DNA from: Parafrankia discariae
GTDB lineage: Bacteria > Actinomycetota > Actinomycetes > Frankiales > Frankiaceae
Assembly (NCBI RefSeq): GCF_000373365.1
Contig: NZ_KB891219.1
Coordinates: forward strand, 104,123 to 168,122
DNA length: 64,000 nucleotides
Direction: 5' to 3'
Shown here: piece after piece, positions 1 to 11,400 of the stretch
Position numbering within the stretch: position 1 is the stretch's first letter
Layout: the number at the start of each line of letters is the position of its first letter
The notes under the pieces: generated by a model
Told to the model about the DNA's origin: nothing
What the model saw: only the letters and a program-made list of their open reading frames with translations
The model's database searches: none
Position numbers and translations under genes: made by a program

Positions 1-1538
<1,538 letters not shown>

Positions 1539-1542
<4 letters not shown>

Positions 1543-2177
1543 CAGCATCCGCCGACCTGCCCGAGTCCGGCGCCCGCCCCGTGCCTGCCGCCCACTCCGC
1601 GTCCGGCGCTCGCCGGGAGCGGGGGCTCGCCATGGTCGCGTGCCTGGTCGGATCGGCCCTCGTTCTGTTCAGCGCCAGTGCGACCTGGGTCTCGGCGCGA
1701 GTTCAGGCCGGCACCGGCGGGCAGGCCTCCGCCGTGGCGGCGCCCCTGCCGGTGAAGTGGTCGGGCGGATCGCTCGCCCCGGCCGCCACCGCGCTGGCAC
1801 TGCTCGGGCTCGCCGCCACCGTGGCGATCATCGCGACCCGGCGCGTGGGGCGGACCCTGGTGGGCCTGCTCGTGGCGGGCGCGGGTGTCGCGATCCTCCT
1901 GGTCGCCGGTGGGATCGCCCTGGACCCGATGGCCGCGGTGCGGGGGACCGACGAGGTCAGGGCGCTCGTCCCCATCGGGGATCCGACCATCCTCGATCTT
2001 TCCCGGACCATGGCTCCATGGCTCGCCTCCTTCGGGGGTCTCGTGCTCGCGATCACGGGTGTCGTCGTCGTCGCGCGCGCCGGGACCTGGCCGGCCATGT
2101 CCGGCCGCTACCAGGCCCGCGCAGCCGCACCCGCTGACGCCTGGGACGCCATCGAGCGGGGCCAGGACCCCACCTGA
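1539..2177 (+). CDS. Trp-biosynthesis-associated membrane protein (TIGR02234-like)
   Basis: A 212-residue membrane protein. Its ATG overlaps the trpE stop by four bases. Four hydrophobic segments are visible, near residues 28-50, 78-98, 103-125 and 160-183, with a polar loop between the first two and a hydrophilic C-terminal tail. Size, topology and position directly behind trpE match the actinobacterial Trp-operon-associated membrane family, whose biochemical role is not established. A part in tryptophan uptake or regulation is only inferred from gene order. It ends three bases before the stop of the convergent coiled-coil gene. Confidence 0.85.
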
Positions 2178-2180
2178 CCA

Positions 2181-3002
2181 TCAGGCTTCTCCTCTCGGAC
2201 GGGGAGTGCGTTCCGCCGGGGAGGCGGGAGCGTCGGTGACCTTCTGCTCGGGATCTGCCGCCGTGATCCGGAGTCGCTGGCCAGCCAGGGCGGCGAGGGT
2301 CAGGTCGTTGCGCTCGATGTCCGCCTCGAGCAGGGAGATGAGCACGTCCATCCGCGCGATGCGGCGGTCGAGATCCTGAACCTGCGCGATCAGCAGGTCG
2401 TGCTCCGTCTCGGGATCGCTCACAGGTTCGCGGAACGCCGGCGCCGGGCCTGGCCGCGCGGGGCGGCCGGGCGTGTCCGGCGTGCTGGTGAGCCCAATCC
2501 GACCCGTGCCGCCGGAACGTCCCTCAGCCGCCCCACGGCTCCCGGGATCGCCATGGCCGGTCTCGGCCTGGGCACCTGGCGCAGCAGGGAGCGGCGGCGC
2601 CCCGCCCGCTGATCCGCAGGCCACGGGACTCGCCGCAGCGGGGCCCGCGGCACCCGCTGCGCCGGTGGCCGCCGGGCCCGTGGGCTGGGGAGCCGCGAGG
2701 TTCCCCGGGCTTGCGGCGAGGCGGCCGGGCGTCGGGCGTTCCGGCGCCGCGTCGGGTACTCGAGATGATGATCGTGCATTCCGGCCGATCCTCTCGTCGG
2801 CGCCACCTTCCGGCGCACTCGGAACGGGCGGCCCGGCGGGGGCGGGGACACCGCTGGAGACCCGGTGAGCTGACCACACGGCGGCGGCGGACCAGGCCGC
2901 GACGAACCGCTTCGAGCCGCCCCGGCGGGCCGGTGGGCCGGTCGCATCTGACTTCCGCGCCGCGTCCGCGGCGTCTGGAGATCTCGGCTCGTCACTCCAC
3001 AT
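2181..3002 (-). CDS. Coiled-coil protein of unknown function, probably LexA-controlled
   Basis: A 273-residue protein that I cannot assign to a family. Start chosen at the ATG at 3002 ([10 protein letters not shown]), with GGGAGG just upstream; an in-frame GTG at 3020 lies in a duplicated 18-bp block and is less likely. The N-terminal two thirds is Pro/Ala/Gly-rich and probably disordered. Residues about 195-245 are a charged heptad-like helix ([20 protein letters not shown], then [14 protein letters not shown]). G/C-rich third positions in the helical part support real coding. A perfect actinobacterial SOS box lies at 3057-3072, about 55 bp upstream, so DNA-damage control is likely. The gene sits opposite to, and interrupts, the trp cluster. 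There is no signal peptide or membrane segment. Confidence 0.7.
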   Translation of the reverse strand: MWSDEPRSPDAADAARKSDATGPPARRGGSKRFVAAWSAAAVWSAHRVSSGVPAPAGPPVPSAPEGGADERIGRNARSSSRVPDAAPERPTPGRLAASPGNLAAPQPTGPAATGAAGAAGPAAASPVACGSAGGAPPLPAAPGAQAETGHGDPGSRGAAEGRSGGTGRIGLTSTPDTPGRPARPGPAPAFREPVSDPETEHDLLIAQVQDLDRRIARMDVLISLLEADIERNDLTLAALAGQRLRITAADPEQKVTDAPASPAERTPRPRGEA

Positions 3003-3039
3003 CGCGCCTCCCGAATCCACGCGCGCCTCCCGAATCCAC
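3003..3039. repeat. Direct repeat, 2 x 18 bp, duplicating a ribosome-binding site
   Basis: CGCGCCTCCCGAATCCAC occurs at 3003-3020 and 3022-3039 (period 19). Read on the minus strand, each copy carries GGGAGG and a GTG, so the duplication places two Shine-Dalgarno-like elements in front of the minus-strand coiled-coil gene. This explains the alternative GTG start at 3020. Confidence 0.85.
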
Positions 3040-3364
3040 TCGCACTCGAACCGCGTTCGAACGTGTGTTCGATGATACGGGTCGACGGTGGACCGTCAAA
3101 GTGCCGGGTGCGTGGGCGTGTCGCGAGGTGTCCGCGCGGGTGTCGTGCCGTGGTCGCGCGAGTGCGTCCAGTGGCGGGGCCAACGGGAGCACCACCACCG
3201 TGGGCTGGGGCTCCGTCACTCCTACCGAGATCTCTCGGGTTGGTCTGGCCTCGACGTCGACGTCAGAGTCGTGGCCGCCTGGATGGTCAACATATGGACA
3301 ACCACGAATCGTGACGGGTCGGCTCCGTGGGTGGGGGCGACGGGCCTCGGGCTCGAGACTGCCC
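3040..3364. other. Intergenic region between coiled-coil gene and trpC
   Basis: Holds the LexA box at 3057-3072 and, further on, sequence with no gene I can support. The plus-strand open frames here have no family resemblance and look like composition artefacts. Divergent promoters for the minus-strand coiled-coil gene and for trpC must lie here. Confidence 0.6.
3057..3072. promoter_or_regulatory. LexA (SOS) box, perfect actinobacterial type
   Basis: TCGAACGTGTGTTCGA matches the Gram-positive/actinobacterial SOS consensus GAAC-N4-GTTC with symmetrical TC/GA flanks. It lies about 55 bp upstream of the minus-strand ATG at 3002 and about 300 bp upstream of trpC, so the coiled-coil gene is the natural target. 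The core GAACGTGTGTTC recurs at 47986-47997 before a radical SAM gene. Confidence 0.8.
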
Positions 3365-3380
3365 TACCATCGGCGGCATG
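3365..3380 (+). promoter_or_regulatory. -10 element of a leaderless-type promoter before trpC
   Basis: TACCAT (3365-3370) ends exactly 7 nt before the ATG at 3378, the spacing expected when transcription begins at the start codon itself. The same 7-nt spacing is seen before trpB, lgt, adk and mutA in this window. No convincing -35 hexamer is visible. Confidence 0.5.
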
Positions 3381-3410
3381 GCCGCGACTGGCGCGAGTGC
3401 GGGGCGATGA
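3378..3410 (+). CDS. Putative 10-codon leader peptide coupled to trpC
   Basis: ATG at 3378 opens a 10-codon frame ([10 protein letters not shown]) whose TGA overlaps the trpC ATG as ATGA. Because a -10 hexamer lies 7 nt upstream, ribosomes could load on a leaderless transcript here and re-initiate at trpC. It contains no Trp codons, so classical ribosome-stalling attenuation is unlikely. Inferred only from position and overlap. Confidence 0.4.
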   Translation: MAATGASAGR

Positions 3411-4213
3411 ACGCTCTCGAGGAGATCCTCGACGGGGTCAGAGCAGATCTGGCCGTCCGTGAGCGGGAAACGTCCCTGGCAACTCTGAAACAACGTGTTG
3501 AGCGGGTACCCGATCCCCGGGACGCGCTGGCGGTGCTGCGCGCGCCGCGGGTATCGGTGATCGCCGAGATCAAGCGGCGCTCACCGTCCCGGGGCGCGCT
3601 CGCGACGATCGCCGATCCGGCGGCGCTCGCCTCGCTCTACGAGCAGGCCGGCGCCGCGGCGGTGAGCGTCCTCACCGAGCAGCGGCGGTTCGGCGGCTCG
3701 CTGGCCGATCTGGACGCCGTCCGGGTGGCGGTCGACATCCCCGTCCTGCGCAAGGACTTCGTGGTCTCCCCGTACCAGGTCCTCGAGGCGCGGGCCCATG
3801 GCGCCGACATGGTCCTGCTGATCGTGGCCGCGCTCGATCAGCCGAGGCTGATCGGTCTGCTCGAACGGGTCGAGTCGCTCGGGATGACCGCGCTGGTCGA
3901 GGTGCACGACGAGACCGAGATGTTGCGGGCCCTCGACGCGGGCGCCCGGCTGGTCGGGGTCAACGCGCGTAACCTCCGCACCCTCGAGGTGGACCGGGAG
4001 ACCTTCGCCCGGCTCGCGCCGATGGTCCCGCAGGGGGTCCTGAAGGTCGCAGAGTCCGGCGTGCGCGGCCCGCGTGACCTGCTCCAGTACGCGGGCGCCG
4101 GGGCCGACGCGGTGCTGGTCGGGGAGGCCGCCGTGACCGGTGGCGACCCGCGCCAGTTCGTCGCCGATCTCGTGACCGCCGGAACGCACCCCGCCACCCG
4201 TATCGCGCACTGA
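3407..4213 (+). CDS. trpC: Indole-3-glycerol phosphate synthase
   Basis: Closes the indole ring, converting carboxyphenylamino-deoxyribulose phosphate to indole-3-glycerol phosphate. The 268-residue single-domain TIM barrel has the usual length. Recognisable blocks in order are [15 protein letters not shown] (catalytic Lys and phosphate-side strand), [20 protein letters not shown] (catalytic Glu), [15 protein letters not shown] and VAESGVRG plus VLVGEA near the end (phosphate binding). Start chosen at MNALEEIL because it is the family N-terminus; the frame stays open far upstream but only as non-coding sequence. The ATG overlaps the stop of a 10-codon leader frame. Next gene is trpB. Confidence 0.96.
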   Translation: MNALEEILDGVRADLAVRERETSLATLKQRVERVPDPRDALAVLRAPRVSVIAEIKRRSPSRGALATIADPAALASLYEQAGAAAVSVLTEQRRFGGSLADLDAVRVAVDIPVLRKDFVVSPYQVLEARAHGADMVLLIVAALDQPRLIGLLERVESLGMTALVEVHDETEMLRALDAGARLVGVNARNLRTLEVDRETFARLAPMVPQGVLKVAESGVRGPRDLLQYAGAGADAVLVGEAAVTGGDPRQFVADLVTAGTHPATRIAH

Positions 4214-4354
4214 CCCGCCGACCGCCCGGGCGTCGTGCCGGGCGGTCGGGCGAGCGGTCGCCGCCGGGCCCTGGTCCAATCGGTGCTCTGTGCTCGGAGC
4301 GTCTCCGGGCGGCGGCCCGGTCCCGCACGTCACCTCGGTGGGGGTGGGCGCCGG

Positions 4355-4370
4355 TACAGTCGGGGCCGTG
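4355..4370 (+). promoter_or_regulatory. Leaderless-type -10 element of trpB
   Basis: TACAGT (4355-4360) ends 7 nt before the GTG at 4368. This spacing supports GTG 4368 as the translation start and suggests trpB has its own promoter in addition to read-through from trpC. Confidence 0.5.
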
Positions 4371-5759
4371 ACAGCTCGATCCGTCGACACCACCGCCGAC
4401 CTGACCTCCGACCCGGCTTCCGCCATCGATCAGAGCAGTGCCATCGACCCGGGCCGCGCGACCGGCTCGGTCGAGGCCGGCGCCTGGTCGGCCGCCCAGG
4501 CCGCGGGGAACTGGCAGGCGGTACCGGACACGGCCGGCCACTATGGCCGTTTCGGTGGGCGGTTCGTCCCGGAGGCGCTGTTCGCGGCGCTCGACGAACT
4601 CACGGCGGCCTACGCGGCCGCCCGGGTCGACCCCGCCTTCGTCGACGAGCTCGACCGCCTGCTGGCCAGCTACGCCGGGCGCCCCACCCCGCTGACCTCG
4701 GCCGACCGGCTCACGGAGCGGATCGGTGGCGCGCGCATCCTGCTCAAGCGCGAGGATCTCGCGCACACCGGCTCACACAAGATCAACAATGTTCTCGGGC
4801 AGTGCCTCCTCACCCGCCGGATGGGCAAGACCCGGGTGATCGCCGAGACCGGCGCCGGTCAGCACGGCGTGGCCACCGCCACCGCCTGTGCCCTGCTGGG
4901 GCTGGAGTGCGTCGTCTACATGGGCGAGGAGGACACCCGCCGGCAGGCGCTCAACGTCGCGCGGATGCGCCTGCTCGGTGCCGAGGTGGTCCCCGTCGCG
5001 TCGGGCAGCCGCACCCTGAAGGACGCCATCAACGAGGCCATGCGCGACTGGGTGGCCACCGTCGACTCGACCCACTACTGCATCGGGTCAGTGATGGGCC
5101 CGCACCCGTTCCCGATGATGGTCCGCGACTTCCAGCGGATCATCGGCGTGGAGGCCCGCCAGCAGACGCTCGACCTGCTCGGCCGCCTGCCCGACGCCGT
5201 CGTCGCCTGTGTCGGGGGCGGGTCGAACGCGATGGGCGTCTTCCACCGCTTCATCCCCGACACCGAGGTCGCCCTGATCGGCTGCGAGGCCGGCGGCGAC
5301 GGAGTGGCGACGGGCCGCCATGCCGCGGCGATCGCCGGGGGCGCGCCCGGGGTCCTGCACGGCATGCGGACCTTCCTCCTCCAGGACCCGGACGGGCAGA
5401 CCCAGGTCTCCCACTCCATCTCGGCCGGCCTCGACTACCCGGGCATCGGCCCCGAGCACGCGCTCCTGCACGAGACCGGCCGGGCCAGCTACCGGGTGGT
5501 CGACGACAGCGCCGCGATGGAGGCACTGGCGCTGGTCGCGCGAACGGAGGGCATCCTCGTCGCGATCGAGAGCGCACACGCCTTCGCCGGCGCGTTCGAG
5601 GTGGCCCGCGAGCTGGGGCCGGACGCCGTCGTCCTGGTCAACTGCTCCGGCCGGGGAGACAAGGACGTCGACACGGCCGCCCGCTGGTTCGATCTGCTGG
5701 ACACGGACGCCGAGTCCCGGGGCGAGGGCGCAGCCCCGGCCACCGAACCGTCCGCCTGA
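4368..5759 (+). CDS. trpB: Tryptophan synthase beta chain
   Basis: PLP-dependent condensation of indole with serine to give tryptophan, in an alpha2-beta2 complex with TrpA. The protein is 463 residues from the GTG chosen here; an upstream GTG at 4290 lacks support. The conserved core begins at [18 protein letters not shown] lysine is K138 in [15 protein letters not shown] and the phosphate-binding GGGSNAMG loop follow, and the C-terminal half carries [10 protein letters not shown] and NCSGRGDKD. The first 50 or so residues are a variable extension common in high-GC actinobacteria. Followed after 26 bp by trpA. Confidence 0.96.
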   Translation: MTARSVDTTADLTSDPASAIDQSSAIDPGRATGSVEAGAWSAAQAAGNWQAVPDTAGHYGRFGGRFVPEALFAALDELTAAYAAARVDPAFVDELDRLLASYAGRPTPLTSADRLTERIGGARILLKREDLAHTGSHKINNVLGQCLLTRRMGKTRVIAETGAGQHGVATATACALLGLECVVYMGEEDTRRQALNVARMRLLGAEVVPVASGSRTLKDAINEAMRDWVATVDSTHYCIGSVMGPHPFPMMVRDFQRIIGVEARQQTLDLLGRLPDAVVACVGGGSNAMGVFHRFIPDTEVALIGCEAGGDGVATGRHAAAIAGGAPGVLHGMRTFLLQDPDGQTQVSHSISAGLDYPGIGPEHALLHETGRASYRVVDDSAAMEALALVARTEGILVAIESAHAFAGAFEVARELGPDAVVLVNCSGRGDKDVDTAARWFDLLDTDAESRGEGAAPATEPSA

Positions 5760-5785
5760 CGACAACGACGAGGAACGGACGCACG

Positions 5786-6730
5786 GTGCGGAGTCAAGTG
5801 GCGCACGACCAGTCGGCCCGGCAGACACGGGCCCAGGACCAGCCGGCAGCCGACCAACTGGCAGCTGACGGGCCGGTGCGCGGCCGGCCCGAGCAGTCCG
5901 GGCGCCCGGCCCGGCCCGGCGGGCCGAGCCGGCTCGACGAGGCCTTCGCGGCCGCGCGCAAGGACGGGCGGGCGGTGCTCGTCGGGTATCTCCCGGCCGG
6001 GTTCCCGACGGTGGAGCGCGGCATCGTGGCGATGCGGGCGATGGTCGCGGCGGGTGTGGACGTCGTCGAGGTCGGCCTGCCCTACTCGGATCCGACCATG
6101 GACGGCCCGGTCATCCAGGACGCCGCGGACATCGCGCTGCGCGGCGGTGTGACCACCAGGGACGTGCTGCGCACGGTCGAGGCGGTCGCCGAGACCGGGG
6201 CCCCCACCCTGGTGATGACCTACTGGAACCCGGTGGAGCGGTACGGCATGGAGGCGTTCGCCGCCGACCTCGCCGCCGCCGGCGGTGCCGGGGCGATCAC
6301 CCCCGACCTGCCGCCGGAGGAGGCCGGCCCGTGGCTCGCGGCCAGTGCCGCCCACGGCCTCGACCCGGTCTTCCTGGTCGCGCCGAGCTCGACCGTCGAG
6401 CGGCTGCGGCTGGTGACGGCGCACAGCGGCGGTTTCGTCTACGCGGCGTCGACCATGGGTGTCACCGGGGCGCGTTCCGCCGTCGGGGTGAAGGCGGCCG
6501 GCCTGGTCAGCCGGGTGCGGGAGGTCACCGACCTGCCGGTGGCGGTTGGCCTCGGAGTCAGCACCGGTGCCCAGGCGTCCGAGGTGGCCGGCTTCGCTGA
6601 CGGTGTCATCGTGGGCTCGGCGCTGGTCCGGGCCCTGGCAGCCGATTCGCGGGGCGGTGCCGACGGCGTCGACGCGATCGAGCGGCTGGCGGTCGAGCTC
6701 GCCGCCGGCGTGCGTTCCGCCACGGTCTAG
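5786..6730 (+). CDS. trpA: Tryptophan synthase alpha chain
   Basis: Cleaves indole-3-glycerol phosphate and channels indole to TrpB. The product is 314 residues from GTG 5786, which has GAGGAA ten bases upstream. The first 50 or so residues (Gln/Ala/Pro-rich) are an extra low-complexity extension; the barrel starts at LDEAFAAARKDGRAVLVGYLPAGFP. Catalytic residues are E95 in VEVGLPYSDP and D106 in TMDGP. YAASTMGVTGAR and GLGVST-GADGVIVGSALV-type phosphate-binding loops are present. Very likely co-transcribed with trpB. Confidence 0.95.
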   Translation: MRSQVAHDQSARQTRAQDQPAADQLAADGPVRGRPEQSGRPARPGGPSRLDEAFAAARKDGRAVLVGYLPAGFPTVERGIVAMRAMVAAGVDVVEVGLPYSDPTMDGPVIQDAADIALRGGVTTRDVLRTVEAVAETGAPTLVMTYWNPVERYGMEAFAADLAAAGGAGAITPDLPPEEAGPWLAASAAHGLDPVFLVAPSSTVERLRLVTAHSGGFVYAASTMGVTGARSAVGVKAAGLVSRVREVTDLPVAVGLGVSTGAQASEVAGFADGVIVGSALVRALAADSRGGADGVDAIERLAVELAAGVRSATV

Positions 6731-6843
6731 ACGAGGCCCTCCGGGCGGCCGCTCCACCCGCCTCCGGGCGGCCGGTGGCGTGGCCGCGCGGGGTCTCCGG
6801 GCAGTCGGCGGGCTGGCCTCGCTGCCGGCCGATGGCGGGGAGA

Positions 6844-6859
6844 TAGCCTGACGCTCGTG
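6844..6859 (+). promoter_or_regulatory. Leaderless-type -10 element of lgt
   Basis: TAGCCT (6844-6849) ends 7 nt before the GTG at 6857, the same geometry as at trpB, adk and mutA, and supports that start. Confidence 0.45.
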
Positions 6860-8014
6860 GTGTTCGCTGCGATACCGAGTCCTTCCCGAGGGGTCGTCCA
6901 TCTGGGACCGCTCCCGTTGCGGGCCTATGCGTTGATGATCGTCCTGGGGATCATCGTCGCCGTGGCCGTCACGGCCCGGCGGTTGCGAGCCCGGGGCGCG
7001 GATCCGGTGATCGCCAGTGAGGTGGCGTACTGGGCGGTCCCGTTCGGGATCGTTGGCGCGCGGATCTACCACGTCGTCAGCAGCCCCGAGGCCTACTTCG
7101 GTACGGACGGCGATCTGCTGGCCGTCTTCGAGGTGTGGAACGGCGGCCTGGCGATCTGGGGCGCGGTCTCCGGCGGCGCGCTCGGCGCCTGGATCGCCTG
7201 CCGCCGGATGCGGGTCTCGTTCGGCCTGTTCGCCGACGCGCTCGCGCCGGGCCTCGCCCTCGCGCAGGCGATCGGGCGCTGGGGGAACTGGTTCAACCAG
7301 GAGCTCTACGGCCGCGCGACGGACGTGCCCTGGGCGGTCCGCATCGACCCGGCCCACCAGATGATCCCGGGGGTGGCGACCTACCACCCGACGTTCCTCT
7401 ACGAATCGCTGTGGAACCTCGCGGTCGCCGGGGTGCTCCTGCTGGTCGACCGCCGGTGGCGACTGGGTCGCGGCCGGCTGTTCTTCCTCTACGTGGCGCT
7501 CTACACCATCGGACGGCTGTGGATCGAGGCCCTGCGGATCGACACCGCCGAGAAGATCCTCGGGCTGCGGGTCAACATCTGGGTCTCGATCGTGGTCTTC
7601 CTGCTGGCGCTGCTCGCGCTGGCGCTGGTCCGTCGCCCGATCGACCCGGACGTCGGCTGGACCGGTCCCGCCGGGACCGGCGCCGCCGCCACCGGCAGCG
7701 CTGCCGGTGGCGACCCGGCCGCCGTCGGCACGGCCACCGCGGACGCGGCCACCAGTGACGACGGGACGGCAGCCGCGGACGCGGTCACCCCGGTCGGCGC
7801 TGCCGTCGGTTCCGCGGTGGAAATCGGCGGCACGACTGCCGGCGGGGCCACCGCCGGCGGTGGCCCCGCGGTCGCTCCCGGCACGGGGCCGGTCGACGGC
7901 CAGGCCGGGCCAGGTGGCCCCGCCGGGCCGGCCCGCGGCGCGGTCGGCGGCGGTGACCCGCTCACCGAGCCAGCCGAGCCCGGCCGGACGGCGCCGTCCG
8001 CCCAGGACCAGTGA
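6857..8014 (+). CDS. lgt: Prolipoprotein diacylglyceryl transferase
   Basis: Transfers diacylglycerol from phosphatidylglycerol to the lipobox cysteine of prelipoproteins at the cytoplasmic membrane. The 385-residue product has the multi-pass core over residues 1-265 and the Lgt signature at about 140-152 (GRWGNWFNQELYG). LGPLPLRAYALMI near the start, the VGARIYHV helix, TYHPTFLYESLWN and the GRLWIEALRID block are also present. The last 120 residues are an Ala/Gly/Thr/Pro-rich tail not needed for catalysis, common in actinobacterial Lgt. Position after trpA is conserved in related genomes. At least two lipoprotein substrates are encoded in this window (the binding protein at 36268 and probably the DUF1800 protein). 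Confidence 0.95.
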   Translation: MVFAAIPSPSRGVVHLGPLPLRAYALMIVLGIIVAVAVTARRLRARGADPVIASEVAYWAVPFGIVGARIYHVVSSPEAYFGTDGDLLAVFEVWNGGLAIWGAVSGGALGAWIACRRMRVSFGLFADALAPGLALAQAIGRWGNWFNQELYGRATDVPWAVRIDPAHQMIPGVATYHPTFLYESLWNLAVAGVLLLVDRRWRLGRGRLFFLYVALYTIGRLWIEALRIDTAEKILGLRVNIWVSIVVFLLALLALALVRRPIDPDVGWTGPAGTGAAATGSAAGGDPAAVGTATADAATSDDGTAAADAVTPVGAAVGSAVEIGGTTAGGATAGGGPAVAPGTGPVDGQAGPGGPAGPARGAVGGGDPLTEPAEPGRTAPSAQDQ

Positions 8015-8129
8015 CCGGGGCGCGCGGCCTCGCCCGGCAGCGTGGATCACTGACCCGGCCGCCGGTCGTCCCGCGCCCGGGTCGGCGACCTGGGTCGACC
8101 CCGGCGGCCTGAGCCGGTCTTATGTTCCG

Positions 8130-8157
8130 GGATCTCGGCCGCCGGCGGCCGAGATCC
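8130..8157. terminator. Perfect 28-bp palindrome, probable lgt terminator
   Basis: GGATCTCGGCCGCC followed directly by its exact reverse complement, about 115 bp after the lgt stop. As RNA it folds into a very GC-rich stem. No U-tract follows, as is usual in high-GC actinobacteria. A protein-binding site is the alternative reading. Confidence 0.6.
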
Positions 8158-8249
8158 GTACACTGCGGACCGGTAGGGAGCCGTCACCCGGGCCGGCTGT
8201 CCGTCCCGTCCCGGTCGGCGGGTGACGCGTTCGGTGACAACGATGTTGC

Positions 8250-8333
8250 CTTGCTGTGACATTTCCTATCGTTGGTGCCTTTTACCTGAACTTCATTGAT
8301 CGTCCAGGAAATCTGCCGTCATCTTGCTGTGAC
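8250..8333 (+). promoter_or_regulatory. 11-bp direct repeat upstream of gltB
   Basis: CTTGCTGTGAC occurs at 8250-8260 and again at 8323-8333, 73 bp apart (about seven helical turns), in the A/T-richer part of the gltB upstream region. The arrangement suggests a paired regulator site, perhaps for nitrogen control of glutamate synthase, but I do not recognise a GlnR box. Confidence 0.35.
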
Positions 8334-8488
8334 CTGGAGGACATTAGCGATCACGGCGGATCCGGCGCGCTCATGGCACACTCGGTACAGGCGTGGAGCT
8401 GGCGACCAGCCCGTCATCTCGCCGCGCCGCCCTCCGGACAGCGTCGTCCGCTCCCATCGGCCCTTGAAGATGGACAGGACACCGCCGG

Positions 8489-11400
8489 ATGCCGACTGCG
8501 CAAGGTCTCTACGACCCCACCTTCGAACACGACGCGTGTGGCGTCGGCTTCGTCGTCGATGTGCACGGCCGGCGCAGTCATGAGCTGGTCGATCAGGGTC
8601 TGACCGTGCTGCGCAACCTCGACCATCGAGGCGCGTCGGGCAGCGATCCCGACACCGGTGACGGCGCCGGCATCCTCGTTCAGGTCCCGGACGGCTTCTT
8701 CCGTGACGTCGTCGAGTTCGCGCTGCCGGCGCCCGGCCGGTACGCGGTGGGCACCGTGTTCCTGCCGCAGGTCGCCGGCGAGCGCGACGACGCCGTGCGG
8801 ACCATCAGCCGGATCGTCCGTCAGGAGGGCCTGCGCGTCCTGGGCTGGCGGGAGGTCCCGACCGTCAGTCACATCGTCGGCCACGCCGCCCGCGAGGTCG
8901 AGCCTTGGATGCGGCAGATCTTCCTCATGCTGCCCGGCACGCCGACGCGGCCGCGCGTCGCGCCCGGCGACGCCGAGGTCACCGGCGCTGACAGCGCCGG
9001 CGGGGCCGGTACCGCGGCCCTCGCCGCCGATCCCTCCGCGCCGACGACCGGGCCCGGCGGCCTCGACGCCATGGAGCTCGAGCGCCGCGCCTTCTGCGTG
9101 CGCAAGCGGGTGCGCCGGGAGACCGGCGTCTACATGCCCTCGCTGTCGTCGCGGACCATCGTCTACAAGGGCATGCTGACGACCCATCAGCTCTCCGCCT
9201 ACTTCCCGGACCTCGACGACCCGCGGTTCACCAGCGCCATCGCGCTGGTCCACAGCCGGTTCTCGACGAACACGTTCCCGAGCTGGCCGCTGGCCCACCC
9301 GTACCGGCTGATCGCGCACAACGGCGAGATCAACACGGTGCGGGGCAACCGCAACTGGATGCGGGCGCGCGAGGCGCTGCTGGCCAGCGACCTCATCCCC
9401 GGTGACCTGTCCCGGCTGTTCCCGATCTGCGCGGACGGCGCCAGCGACTCGGCCAGCTTCGACGAGGTGCTGGAGCTGCTGCACCTGGGCGGCCGGTCGC
9501 TGCCGCACGCGGTGCTGATGATGATCCCCGAGGCGTGGGAGAACCACGAGGAGATGGAGGCGGCCCGCAGGGCCTTCTACCGCTTCCACTCCGCGCTCAT
9601 GGAGCCCTGGGACGGCCCCGCGTCCATCGCGTTCACCGACGGCACGGTCATCGGCGCGGTGCTCGACCGCAACGGCCTGCGCCCGTCCCGGTACTGGGTG
9701 ACCGACGACGGCCTGGTCGTGATGGCCTCCGAGGTCGGCGTGCTTGACATCCCGCCGCACCGGGTGGTGCGCAAGGGGCGGCTGCAGCCGGGCCGGATGT
9801 TCCTCGTCGACACGGCGCAGGGCCGGATCGTCAGCGACGACGAGATCAAGTCCGAGCTGGCCACCGCCGCCCCGTACGAGGAGTGGCTGCACGCGGGGCT
9901 GATCTCCCTCGACGACCTGCCCGAGCGCGAGCACGTCCTGTACGGGCACTCGTCGGTCATGCGCCGCCAGCAGGTGTTCGGCTACTCCCAGGAGGAGCTG
10001 CGGATCATCATCGGCCCGATGGCCCGCACCGGGGCCGAGCCGATCGGGTCGATGGGCACCGACACCCCGGTCGCGGTGCTCTCCAGCCGGCCGCGGCTGC
10101 TGTTCGACTACTTCACCCAGCTGTTCGCGCAGGTCACCAACCCGCCGTTGGACGCCATCCGGGAGGAGCTGGTCACCAGCCTCGGGCGCACCCTCGGCCC
10201 GGAGGGGAACCTGCTCGCGCCGTCCCCGGCGTCGGCGCGCATGGTGTACCTGCCGTTCCCGGTGATCAGCAACACCCAGCTCGCGCGGATCATCGGCATC
10301 AACGACGACGGTGACATGCCCGGGTTCGCCTCGGTGACCGTTCGTGGTCTCTACGACGTCGCCGGCGGCGGGGCGGCGCTGGCCGCGCGCCTGGCGGAGA
10401 TCTGCGCCGGGGTCAGTGAGGCGATCGCCGACGGTGCCCGCATCGTGGTCCTCTCCGACCGCGACTCCGACGAGCGCAAGGCGCCGATCCCGTCGCTGCT
10501 GCTGACGGCCGCCGTCCACCACCACCTGATCAGGGAGAAGACCCGGACGAAGGTCGGCCTGATCGTCGAGTGCGGCGACGCCCGCGAGGTGCACCACATC
10601 GCCCTGCTCACCGGGTACGGCGCGGCGGCGGTCAACCCGTACCTGGCGTTCGAGTCGATCGACGACCTGCTCGCCCGCGGCGAGCTCACCGGCATCGAGC
10701 GCGAGCAGGCCGAGAAGAACCTGATCAAGGGCCTCGGCAAGGGCCTGCTCAAGGTGATGTCCAAGATGGGCATCTCGACGGTGGCGAGCTACACCGGCGC
10801 CCAGGTCTTCGAGGCGATCGGGCTCGCCCAGGAGCTCGTCGACCAGTACTTCGTCGGCACCCCGAGCCGGCTGGACGGCGTCGGCATCGACGTCATCGCC
10901 GAGGAGGTCGCGGCCCGCCACCGGCGCGCGTATCCGACCGTCCCGTCCGAACTGGCGCACCGCACCCTCGAGGTCGGCGGCGAGTACCAGTGGCGGCGTG
11001 AGGGCGAGCTGCACCTGTTCAACCCGGAGACGGTCTTCCTGCTCCAGCACGCCACCCGCAGCCGCCAGTACGACCTGTTCCGCCAGTACACGGCGAAGGT
11101 CGACGGCCTGTCCCGGGAGAACGCGACGCTGCGCGGGCTGTTCGAGCTGCGTACCGGCGGGCGGGCGCCGATCCCGATCGACCAGGTCGAGCCGGTGTCG
11201 GAGATCGTGAAGCGGTTCGCGACCGGCGCCATGTCGTACGGCTCGATCAGCGCCGAGGCGCACGAGACGCTGGCGATCGCGATGAACCGCCTGGGCGGGA
11301 AGTCGAACACCGGCGAGGGCGGCGAGGACGCGCGCCGCTTCGTCCCCGACGAGAACGGCGACCTGCGCCGCTCGGCGGTCAAGCAGGTCGCCAGCGGCCG

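Larger units (their letters stand above)
8015..8488. other. lgt-gltB intergenic region
   Basis: Contains a 28-bp perfect palindrome (8130-8157), then a noticeably more A/T-rich stretch from about 8230 to 8400 with an 11-bp direct repeat. That stretch is the likely gltB control region. No gene is supported; the minus-strand frame over 8047-8262 looks like a shadow. Confidence 0.6.

Noticed and set aside
2711-3406. Long N-terminal extension of the trpC frame
   Set aside because: It overlaps the minus-strand coiled-coil gene and the LexA box, and its Arg/Pro/Ser-rich translation is not part of the TrpC family.
3378-3410. trp attenuator reading of the leader ORF
   Set aside because: The ten codons contain no tryptophan and no alternating terminator/antiterminator stems are visible, so classical attenuation is not supported.
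8047-8262. 71-codon minus-strand frame upstream of gltB
   Set aside because: It runs through the 28-bp palindrome, is Arg/Pro-rich and matches no family; it looks like a composition shadow.
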